Of a DNA stretch of 28,965 bases, positions 1 through 15,162 are shown piece after piece. The stretch is from Saccoglossus kowalevskii (Eukaryota > Hemichordata > Enteropneusta > Harrimaniidae), in assembly GCF_000003605.2 (NCBI RefSeq), contig NW_003114957.1, forward strand, positions 38,776 to 67,740, given 5' to 3'. A program made the translations under genes and the position numbers. Every line of letters starts with the position of its first letter. The first letter of the stretch is position 1. The notes below the pieces were generated by a model. It had not been told where the DNA came from and made no database searches. It saw nothing but the letters and a program-made list of their open reading frames with translations.

Positions 1-395
1 CCAATTGCTTTGATATTACATATATAGGTACTACATGTGGACCTCTCTCAAATTTGTTAATTTTGTAATGATATCGTCAATTCTCTAATTTTGGTGAATA
101 TTTTTGTCATTTTTGGTAAAAAGTGATATTTTCGACTTCTTGTTAAAAACCGCAAGTCCAATTGCTTTGATATTATTACATATATAGTTACTACATGTGG
201 ACCTCTCTCAGATTTGTTCATTTTGTAATGATATCTTTAATTATCTAATTTTGGTGAATATTTTTGTCATTTTTGGTAAAAAGTGATATTTTCTTCTTGT
301 TAAAAACCACAATCATTTATGGTGAAAAATGATATTTTTGAATTCTTGTTGAAAACAGCAAGTCCCATTGCATTGATACTATGCATATTGTTCAT
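1..395. repeat. Tandem repeat, ~155-157-bp unit, about 2.5 copies
   Basis: Copy 1 (1-157) and copy 2 (158-312) both start CCAATTGCTTTGATATTA and share long near-identical blocks such as TACTACATGTGGACCTCTCT and AATTTTGGTGAATATTTTTG. A third, more diverged piece (313 to about 395) repeats the end of the unit and then the CCCATTGCATTGATACT start. The array begins at or before the window edge, so its true length is unknown. Confidence 0.9.
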
Positions 396-973
396 TTTCT
401 AATATCTTCTGTTCTTTAATTGAAATGTGCTTGTTTAATTAACAGATATCCAAAGATTGATATTGCAATACACTGAAAAGTAACTTATTTTTGAAGTTAT
501 ACTGTGATTAGAATAACTATTAAGTCTATTTTCTCTGAAGCACCATTGTATCTGTTCCGTTAATTGCATACATGTACCTGTAATAGAAACGCACACTAAC
601 TAACACACACTTCAGTTACAACACTGTAATACCAACATTTTTTTGCCAACTCCATTTTACAATAAAACTACATGGGAACTATGCAAACTTGTCAGTTTAT
701 ATTCTGATTTATCACTGACTATCTCAAAAAAGTGAGTTTTTGGATAACTCAAGAATGATCAGAATAAAAAAAAATGTCCGTCAGTCTGCCATCTTGAATC
801 AAATCAGGAAACAGAATGATTTAAATTGTTGACACACTATTCACATTCTTTATGAACAAAACAGAAACTGCGCACATTAACATTATTCACAAACCAAGAT
901 AAATCTACAAGTTTCAGAGGAATTTTGCAATTACTGGAAAGTATTTTAAGGAATTTAACTGTCTTCCTCACAG
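1..973 (+). other. AKT intron (3' part), containing a tandem repeat
   Basis: This is non-coding sequence upstream of the first AKT exon in the window; it ends in a CCTCACAG acceptor. I see no exon here that could encode the missing first half of the PH domain. Apart from the tandem repeat at 1 to about 395, I recognise nothing in it. Confidence 0.7.
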
Positions 974-5984
<5,011 letters not shown>

Positions 5985-6838
5985 AAGAACAAACTCTGAT
6001 AAACATACTGTGAATTGAAGATAGCGACAGTGTGCACATAGATTCATTGTACCAAACGCATCACTTCACCTGGAATGTAAATATTCCATTGAGCTCACAC
6101 ACTGCAGCTAAAAAAAAAAATAGTGTTTTATAATAAGAAGACTCATCAGAAATCTCTCATTTTGTGTGCCATTGAAGTCCGTCTATATAATCAGTCATTG
6201 TCTTGTCTATATTTTTTTTAATTTGTAAATCATTCATAGTTGATATTTTAAGCTTTGCATCCATTAGATACGTACCAAGCCAGTGATGGAGTGTCGTGCG
6301 ATGAATAGGAATTATATGTATAAGTTGATACAACTTAGTTTGTCCACCATACTCTTTGACTGTATTGCTCAACGAGATATGTAGTATCCGTCTTGCCATC
6401 GTTCATGCCCATAGAGCGCACATAGTTTATGATGTAAATTTTTAAGCGGATTGTGTGTTTCTCTCCTTTCCCAACTTTTGTCGTTTGTATGAAAATACAC
6501 GTGAAGAATGCTTTGTGTGTTTCTCCCTTCAAAAACAAAACAAAACTTGTAGAGAGATTATCTTTTATAAAAATGGTGTTTATTTTATTTTTGTTTTTAT
6601 TTTATCAGCAGTGTCACTTTTTCAACTTCATAATATCTCGCTCACTCACTTGAGTGTTTCGTGCGAAAAAAAAAACAACACAACAACATAGCAATACAAA
6701 TTAGCTGCTTCTTGTTAATGAAAAATTACATTACGTCTTTGTTGAGTTGTTGCACATAGATCTATGTATATTCAATGACATACAGGTAGTTACATTACAA
6801 AATATATGAGGGACCCGGGGGAAATATGTTATTAGTGA

Positions 6839-6844
6839 AATAAA
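6839..6844 (+). terminator. Candidate AKT poly(A) signal
   Basis: AATAAA about 855 bases after the AKT stop codon, within the expected range for an animal 3' UTR. Two further AATAAA sites at 7317 and 7417 are equally plausible. Confidence 0.35.
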
Positions 6845-7316
6845 AGCTTTGAAAAAAGCAATCCCTAAAACTGGGAATATATTGACTTTTAGCATGTTAA
6901 CTGCATTGTTTTAGATGCTTAGCAATTCATACTCCTCATATACCTCTTGTTTTTGTTTAATGTATCATGAACCAATCACAGATGAGGATGTTTTAGCAGC
7001 AGTTGTGTATACTTGGCTGTAAATACAGGCGAGGGGGGGGGGGCTGATTTTCGTTGTAGGGTGAGGGAGGGGGTACCATGACTGGGATACACATTTACTG
7101 TATTTAGAAAAGTAGTGGGTCATATTGTTGATACGTGTCTCACAAAACTGAATGTTCATTTTTTTTTCCATTTTTTTTTTTTATGAATGACTCTTGAAAC
7201 GATTATTTTAATTAATGAAATTGACAGTTTATGTAAATGCCAGATGCAGTTAATAGAAAATCAACCTCCATCATTTTCAGCCATGCTGATCCACTTCGGT
7301 AAATCTAATTATGAAA

Positions 7317-7322
7317 AATAAA
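7317..7322 (+). terminator. Alternative candidate AKT poly(A) signal
   Basis: AATAAA about 1.33 kb after the stop codon. The base context alone does not separate it from the earlier site. Confidence 0.3.
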
Positions 7323-7482
7323 GCGAGAGCATGTTTCGATATTAATCCGTTTACAAATTTGAAACAGCATTTATGTTAAAAAAAAATTACTAAATCTAAG
7401 CTGATGAGAAAAGTTGAATAAAAAAAAAGTTACCTGTAAATTGTTGATACTGTGTTTGACACTATTAAGGAACTGTTGTGAC

Positions 7483-8700
7483 CTCATTAATTATGTATAT
7501 ATATATAACTACCACCATTAGATGACACTTTCAATCATTGATGTGTATGTGTAATTATTGACTGAAAGAACAAGGGATGTCATACCTCTGTAACATATGC
7601 TACGTTCTCACGACAGCATTTTATCAGAGCTCTACGGCTCGAGACAAGTTCGGCTCCAATAAACCCTCGGGGTTGAACTCAGTAGGGTTGAGCCCCGACT
7701 ATGTATACGCAGGGCCTATCTATCGGAGCCCAAATCAGGCCCTCAATCGTCTTCTTCAATTTGAAGTAACCTCTCATTTCAATTATGGTGGAGACAATAT
7801 CCTTCGTAACTTCATGGAATTTCTGATTTGACGTAGAGGTACGCGCCCTAATATCTATTTTGCAGAGTAAGGAAATGCTGCGATAGATTGACAGGTCAAC
7901 AGGTCAAGGAAAAGTGGTGTACGAAATTATGCGACAAAAACTTGAAAGAAGGACTGAACAGATCCAATGAAAATTGAAGATACTTTTTAAAGACACCAGA
8001 GATAAAAATCGTAGAAGCGGTCACGGTAAGGTGACATGTTCCTAGTAAGTTTAGATTGACAACTGTAACACATATCACAGCAGTTGAACAATGACAATAG
8101 TAATAGGCTGTAACACATTTCAGCTGCTGTGTTTCCTGTTTATTCAAGATACTACATGTTGTATTACCTAAATCATAACACCAGTTCATTGTCTTTTCTA
8201 CCTCAATGCTCAGACTCGATTGTGAGTGTGTTTTTTTTATCCCAGATCAACAAAATCGTGCCATGTAAAGAAACAACACAAGCTCGACACCAATATCGTT
8301 TTTAGGCATGTTTTTTTTTCACACTAATTATTCGAGGACACTGTTCTGACCGAACTGAATTGAACTATGGCAGATCTCGGCTCTCGTTCGGCCCCCAATC
8401 GTATGAACGCATTGGAGATAATCTCCTGTTAATCGATGGGAGGAGTAGTAGTTCGGCTCCTGTAGAATGCTGCCGTGTGAACATAGCAATTCACTGCCCT
8501 CATTTATTTATGTACATATATAATTTACCTGTTTGTTCATATTCAATTTTTACAAGACATGCCCCTTAGAGGACACTTTCCATTGTCTTTATGAATCTGT
8601 GTAATGACTGAAAGAATAAGGATGTTATCCTCTGAAACATGCACTGCCCAGATGAGGGGTTATTGTCACCTTATTACTTATGTGCATATATAATTTGAGG
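7483..8700. repeat. Diverged direct repeats flanking a TIR element
   Basis: A segment at about 7483-7600 (GACACTTTC, then GTGTAATTATTGACTGAAAGAA, then CCTCTGTAACATATGC in order, with gaps) recurs diverged at about 8573-8645 (GACACTTTC, TGTGTAATGACTGAAAGAAT, CCTCTGAAACATGC). A TTATGTRCATATATAATTT motif occurs at about 8507 and again at about 8680, with a related form at 7492. The copies bracket the inverted-repeat element at 7599-8487. Confidence 0.65.
7599..8487. mobile_element. Non-coding element with imperfect terminal inverted repeats (MITE-like DNA transposon relic)
   Basis: The left end begins GCTACGTTCTCACGACAGCA (7599-7618). The reverse complement of the right end (ending at 8487) begins GCTATGTTCACACGGCAGCA. 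Over about 32 bases the two ends match at roughly 26 positions. The interior (~0.83 kb) has no transposase-like frame and is locally more GC-rich near both ends, with a TCGGGG/CCCCGA hairpin around 7668-7700. I could not define a target-site duplication. This fits a non-autonomous DNA transposon, but the family is unknown. Confidence 0.55.
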
Positions 8701-11700
8701 ATACCTTGGTACATTAGATTCAATTGAAAAACCTGATAATGGATGAATTTGCCAGTTAAACTCCACAACTTGTAATTACCCGCTTTATGGCCGAGTGACA
8801 ACATTTAAGTACTAAACATATTTATCAGTTCGAACAAAAAATACCTAGATAACGTTCGAGTATACTCTGCATGGCATTAAATCTACATGCCCATTTTTTA
8901 AAAGCATAGTGAAACACTTGCAATACCACCTGAAACTCTTGATATGTTATGATAAATAACATTGAGTGAGGATTACTTTCATTTGGCACCTCACTTGGTT
9001 GTACTATATTCATAATAACGTTTATCTCTGGTCCAACGCGTGTTGTCTCGTGTCACCAATTGGTTTTCTTACACCAAGTTCTATTTCAAACGCGTTGTAC
9101 GAGGGCGTATTTCAATTACGTCAACTGTTAGCCTTGTGCGTGTGGCTTCGTTTGACAAGTACCCGTGACCTATGGATCGATTCTCGATTAGACACTTCCA
9201 AACTGGCTATGTTTCTGAGAATATTAAAAGTAGAAAGACTGACAAATCTGTGTGTTTTGTTTCCATCCATTCTGTAGGAGTTTGAGCTCGACAACATGTG
9301 TTTTACTGACACAAATTAAATTACATACATGTGGTTTCAACAAATTAAAACAATATTTTGATCTTTGTACGAAATTCACCCAAACGCTAATATTGTCGTC
9401 TATGGAGTTCTAGTTATTATACCTTGTGTGCGGATTTGTTGTGCTTTGAAGGCGTAACATAGCGCCACCTGGAGTTCAATCGAGTCACACGGCACTCCGA
9501 GAGTGAAATGTACCAGAGTTCCTTTATCCCAAGTCTTCGTGGACTTTCACAGTTCCTATTGGTTGTATCTAGACTGGCCGAGTCGTGGCTATTTCATTGT
9601 TTTACATAATAATTTCTCATAGAAAGAATTTCTAGAATCTCTCTCGTTCACGCGAAATTTCGCATCTAACCATGTTTATAAAATTGCAATGGCTGATCCA
9701 GTCTATGCTCTATCGTACGGTAGTAGAGCGTTTGCATTCAAGTCGCTAGTGACTGCATTTACAAATCGCTGTCTAAGTAATAAAAATGAAATAAAAAGTT
9801 CGCCAGTTGAGTTATCTTATCCCCACAAGCACGTTTAGGGGAATTAGCGGCAAAGTTTTATTTGGTGGGGGTGAAGATGTCAGATCTGGTACCCATGCTG
9901 AAGTATGGCTTTTCAAAAACGCCTCTAAACACGTGCTTATTTTTGTGAAATTATACATTTTTTCAACTGCAGTAACTTGAAATAGATACCCTATATACAT
10001 ACTAGAATCACAGTTGACGTAAAATGAATTCATGAGATTCCTTTTGTCACACTTTATTTATATATATTAAAATATTCGACCTTAAACACACGTATACGCG
10101 TCAAATAACTAAATAACACCCCTTTTACGCGTACCATATTTTATTCAGAGAACCCCCTCTCCCGGGAATAAAGTTGGGACACTTTGCCAATCTAGTCTAT
10201 GGGTAGGAAGGTCAACACCGATGTACCCCGACCACATTGATACGTCAGTGGGACCGCCACTCGTTCCGGTCTCTCATCTCGGTTCAATCAGGGTCTTTGG
10301 TTCAATCAATAGATTGGCTCGGCATGCAGGAACACCTCACCGAGTCGATAAGAATATCAAGGAAGCTACAGATTTGGGCGTTCCCACTAAAAAAAAAACG
10401 AACAGTCCCTGTGGAGGAACTATGTTTCAGTGAAGGAAGTGTCGACTATTTACGCTATAGTAAGGCTAGAATATCACAACACATATAACCGAACATGGTT
10501 CGTGTTGATACAGTCAATTGTCAAGACAAAATGCTTTTTTTTTTTGGAGTAGTTCCAGCAACATTTGGCTTCGGGGGATTGTCCAATTTGAATAGTAAAA
10601 TACTATATAATAGCAGTTGACAGAGATTGATCGACGAACTGGTCCATCGTGTTAATTTCCCATGTGTAATCAGTACTTGACAAAACCCGATCACACTTCC
10701 CCCAAAAATACCCAATTGTTTACTGGTCTCCGTGGCGGAATATGGACATATCCGAATACCTTTAATTCAGATTAATTAGTTTGTTGTCTTATTTCTAGAT
10801 AAGCGAAACAAATGAAAATGATGAGCCTTTTCAGTAAAAAAAAATGCGGCCAACTAATATAACCAATGCAGTCTCAGATGATACAGTGTGAATGATAGAA
10901 CAAATAGGTGATGTATCTTACTAGTTTATCTGTGACAGTTCCACACGTCAGTTACGGGCGCACGCCAAACAAAAACTGATCATGAAAACTGCTGTCTTCC
11001 AATCAATTGTCCTTGGAAAATTGCCATACCCTTTGGTTAAAACGACAGTATGGAAGTTGTATACAGTATATTCTTTCATTTTACCCACGTAACCCATATG
11101 CTATGTTGAGAATGAAATTTCAATTATGGCTGTGGATATAGCTGAATATCATGAAACATTGTTTGAATATTCCAGTCGATGTTACAGTAAAATTACAGCG
11201 GTGGACTAGCCCTGTTCGTTGATAGTGCTGATTCGCGTTGTAGATCATGGTGCTATGCAATATGGGACTCACAGCAACGTACTCAACGCATGTATAATAC
11301 ATTTTTTGCCTAAGACATGAAATTCGAACACGCGCTGCGCGAGGACTACCGCCTTTTACTTTTTTTTTATAGTGGCCCACCTTCCCTCCATCTAGGTATT
11401 GTATGGTGTCTGGTTAATATGCTTATATGTGTTTTTGGCAAAGAACATTCATGATTACAATTATCATAGACAACTTCGCATCCACAATAAATATAGCGGG
11501 ACTTTCAATATGCTAATTTCCAACGATTGAGAGCAGACAAGTACTAGTATTGTAATATTCCGAATGGACCAGGGGATAGCGGTTGCCATGATCGGTTTAT
11601 TTCGATTTTTGCTGTACACAATTTTAAAAACAAAAATATGGCCCCACCTCCGACGTAAATCACCGAGTCCATGCCTTGGTGGATTTAGCCGATCAAAGTT

Positions 11701-14450
11701 TCTCCTGAATACACACAGGCCAATGTCATCATCATTCCATCGTTACGGTCCGTTCAGTGTTCCTTCTCCAATGAAACTCAATGAACCATGACCACCGGGC
11801 ACAGACGTGCTTCAAAAGTGAGCAGTTTTTATACCCTTGCATTGAAAACACTCCATACCCATATTTAGACCAAAGTACAATGTTTGTAACTCATATAATA
11901 CTTTATCTCATTCAAGGTTGCAATGCGGAACCTGGCACTAAAATCACTGTAATCATCTGAGAGGCAATGTAACACAAATAAGACAGCCCGAATGTGGGCA
12001 TCCGCCTGGTCCGCCGTTTGATCAGTATTAAGTAGTGTTGCGCCCTCGATACGGTAATTTTGAAGAGTCACTTTGTTTGGGAAGGGCGGGGACACTCGAT
12101 GGTTGGCTTTTTATATGTTTCCGCCGACGGATAATGTAAAATGTCACAAAAGGTTTGATTATTTTGTTTTGATTCGATTGATTATTTGACGTGCAGATGG
12201 TATACACCTGATTTCGTGGAACCAATAACTACATGCAGCCACCATCGATCACTCGCAATATCAAAAGCAGAACTATTCTCCCTTATACTACGCACAATTT
12301 GGTAGCCATTTTCGCATGTTACCGATCTGGAAAAAGGTGGGGTATGAGGTATTTGCCATGGTGTTACAACGGGGCACACCCTTCCCTCATCCCATACTGT
12401 TCTACATATAAACAAGTTGTGTCAAGGGGATACTAGTATGTTGTTCTCAATATTGATTGAGAGATAAAACATAAGGTTTTCCCTCGATACCAGTCTCTGT
12501 TTAATAGTTACACGCTATTTGTGATATATACACAATCCCCACATACAAGGGGAAACGGCCTGTCCATAATTCGTATTTAATATATTAGTGATTAAATGTG
12601 TGGGAAGTATTGTTGCTGGATAAATGTTGGCGGCTGTTACAGAACAATAATGGCCAAAAATCTATTAAACCTATGCATTTGTACACAGTCCTTCTGGTGA
12701 TAGAAGGACTGTGATTTGTAGAAAGCAATGACCCTAACATTTTTGAAAATAAAATTTTTTTGTGTGTTTGTTTTAGGGTCACATGGGTTAAAAAATAAAC
12801 AGACTTCCTCCTCTTCTCTTTGAAATAACCAATGTCTATGGGTGTTTGTAACTGACATAAAAATCCATTCTGTTACCTTGAAAAAAATATTGTAATAAAT
12901 ATTTAGATCGTTTTTTTTTTTAATATCGAAGTCGTCACAGCTTAGAACTCATTTACCCTCGTATTTGCCGTAGTACGTCGAGCTCTCACTGACAGGCAGT
13001 GTAATTCCGATCCCATATGCTGGAAATAGTTATTATCCAGCATCCTCAACATTATCGGAAATTGAGTTTCTGCTCTCTAATATCGATCTGAACACATTGT
13101 TACAATCGATAATTTATGCGAAAACTAGGTCGGTGTCACGGCCAACGTACTTTATGAGTAATCAAGTTGGAAAGACAAGTATTCCGACCACTTGACAATA
13201 CACACTGGCAGTCCATCTATCCCCGGGACTGTGGACTATCCTTCAATGTTTTATCGTCATGAGAGTACCGCCGCGGTAAGTACCAGACCAGACCCAGACC
13301 CAAATATATATTGGTAAACGCGCATTATATGATTCAATATTATATTCTCAGCTAACTTGCCGGCAAAATTAGTAAATCTTTTCTCATCTTAATAAAATAA
13401 TGCAATATAGTAGACATTTCGTGAAAGTAAATATGACGTTGTTTTTCTGACATGCCGTGTAGAACTTGATAAAACTGAATACAATGTGTAACTGAGATGG
13501 AAACATAAAACCGACCAATATACTGACGCCCGTCAGCAGAGTTATTTTTTCAAATAATAATTTTCAAAAAAAAAATCATAGATCAATCTTAATCGATAAA
13601 GCAGTTTTTACCGGATACTGCTGAAACTATTGAATTATGCAACACAATTTGTCAGTGTTATTTTTATATTACAGGAAATCCGTAAAAAAAACGTGGTACA
13701 TGTTGCATTTAATCGGTCCGTGAAGTTACGAAGTTTGTTTTTGAGTTAGTATATAATATACGTTCGATTGAAGACTTCCCGTGGGTCATTGTGTAACTGT
13801 ACACAGCAAGAAACGCAAGAACACAGGGAAATGGACTGGAGTGGTACATGCATCCTTTTTATCATGACGAAAGCTATACTCACTGTGTCGAAGAGGGCGC
13901 CCGAGTTTTCTAAAAAAAAAAACATCATCGAGGCCGAGTTCTGGAATATAGAATCAGGTTTTCATCTGACACCAATTTGTGAAACACAATATGCCAAGAA
14001 GTGTGAAATAAACACTTTAATACAACCATTCCGACTGGGCAAAGTGGGAACTTACTCACTACGTGTGGTGGCCTAATAAAAACACAGCAATAAATCAAAA
14101 CCGGGTTCCACTGAGTACCTGACGACTGTGCACGGCTCATAGTTATCAAGTAAACGTACACAACAATTAAATCTTAGACAATCAAATATGACGTCATTAC
14201 CACGCATTTTGCGATACATCGTCATACACGGCCCCTAATTGAAAGACATTAATTAATGCCGCTAAATTTGAATCTGAGTTGGGGGTATATTTATTTATAG
14301 TTATATCTGTGCATCTGGTTACATCTTCCATTCTACTTGATAATGTGGAAACGGTGTCGATTTTCTTCTTCTTGTAGTTGAACAAATAGACGAAATATGG
14401 TTTATTTGCTACGTACATACATATATAATGCGATGTAATTATTGAAATAA
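8701..14450. other. Intergenic region, no gene recognised
   Basis: Open frames here are short (at most about 100 codons), on both strands, and none shows domain motifs or plausible splice-linked continuation. No tRNA-like or rRNA-like sequence was seen. Local features are a perfect 12-bp hairpin near 12684 and an 8-bp hairpin at 13017-13043. A distal promoter of the downstream candidate gene could lie at the right end. Confidence 0.5.
12684..12713. repeat. Perfect 12-bp inverted repeat with 6-base loop
   Basis: CACAGTCCTTCT (12684-12695) and AGAAGGACTGTG (12702-12713) are exact reverse complements separated by GGTGAT. Just downstream, TGACCCTAA (12729-12737) and TTAGGGTCA (12773-12781) form a second exact inverted pair around an AT-rich spacer. 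No protein-coding context. Confidence 0.8.
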
Positions 14451-14499
14451 AGGAAAATTGTGGAGTAAAATTATGCCGAAAGTGATAATAAACATCATC

Positions 14500-14980
14500 C
14501 CTTCTTTGCGTCTTAGTTTCGTCCTGACTAACGCGCCGCGCTGATTGGTCGATGTCGATTTCAACATGGCAGCGAGAGCGACGTCGATCGCATACCAGGT
14601 AGGCAACAATAAAGATAACTCGCCTGGCTGGTCGCTGGTGTAATATGCCGAAAAAAACATCTTGAACGGAAATCGGACACTTTCCCCTCGCCTGGAATGG
14701 CTTTACCGATGCTCTGTGTTGTTCGGAATATGTACTAAAGTCGAATATACCCGCTAACATCGGTGCAGTTTTAGCAATAACGCAGCGATTGTTGGGATCG
14801 TCGGATCGACCGGGAAAAAAAAGCGAATAGGATCAGAGGAGGAAAGAAGTAGGAGAACCGAAGCGGAGGAATTTCATTCATCTTGCAATATTTGTGGTAA
14901 CCATTGAATTAGAACGTTCCCCTATTTTATACTCTGACTGTGTTTCAGTGAATATAATATACAGCATGGATATTTCTTGA
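14500..14980 (+). promoter_or_regulatory. Putative promoter / 5' UTR region of a second gene
   Basis: CpG-rich sequence (for example ACGCGCCGCG at 14531-14540 and several CGTCG/GATCG blocks) stands out from the AT-rich surroundings. An inverted CCAAT box (ATTGG, 14544-14548) is present. A possible splice acceptor GTGTTTCAG ends at 14948, and a four-codon uORF (ATG at 14966, TGA ending 14980) precedes the candidate start. Promoter activity is inferred from composition and motifs only. Confidence 0.4.
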
Positions 14981-15069
14981 ATAATTCGCCGGAGGATCTT
15001 TTACTTGGGAGAATAGTACGGAACGGGATCGGGATTTATAGCTCAGCTGCTCTGCTAGCTGCCGTGATC

Positions 15070-15162
15070 ATGACAAGTACCACCATGATGGCCGAGAGAC
15101 GGCAACAGGACTCTAGCAATGGAACAAACGAATACAACCCAAACGTTATAGTCTATCGAAAG
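15070..15162 (+). CDS. Candidate first coding exon of an unidentified gene (partial)
   Basis: The frame MTSTTMMAERRQQDSSNG then TNEYNPNVIVYRK is 31 codons and ends exactly at AAG|GTGGGT, a good donor, in phase 0. Three in-frame methionines are possible; ATGs at 15085 (CACCATG) and 15088 have better start context than 15070. The peptide is polar and disordered-looking at first, then NPNVIVYRK looks like the start of a folded domain. I do not recognise the family and could not find the next exon. The frame also runs upstream without ATG to a stop at 14935. No signal peptide or membrane segment is seen. The call rests on composition, start context and donor. Confidence 0.4.

Larger units (their letters stand above)
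5985..7422 (+). other. Putative AKT 3' UTR and 3' flank
   Basis: This follows the AKT stop codon directly, with no further coding sequence recognised. Candidate polyadenylation signals AATAAA occur at 6839-6844, 7317-7322 and 7417-7422; the actual cleavage site cannot be decided. It also contains a run of 11 G at 7033-7043 and A/T homopolymers. Confidence 0.5.

Noticed and set aside
10221-10488. Two overlapping open frames of 70 and 83 codons
   Set aside because: Overlapping in different frames with no recognisable protein features; at least one, probably both, are chance.
13768-14076. 102-codon + strand open frame
   Set aside because: No domain-like pattern, no splice continuation evident, composition as in the surrounding intergenic DNA.
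14197-14760. Longest open frame in the window, 187 codons on the minus strand
   Set aside because: No recognisable domain, biased low-complexity segments (KKKK and RR runs), and it overlaps the CpG-rich candidate promoter of a + strand gene. CpG-rich DNA lowers stop frequency, so chance explains it. Protein search or minus-strand transcripts would change this.
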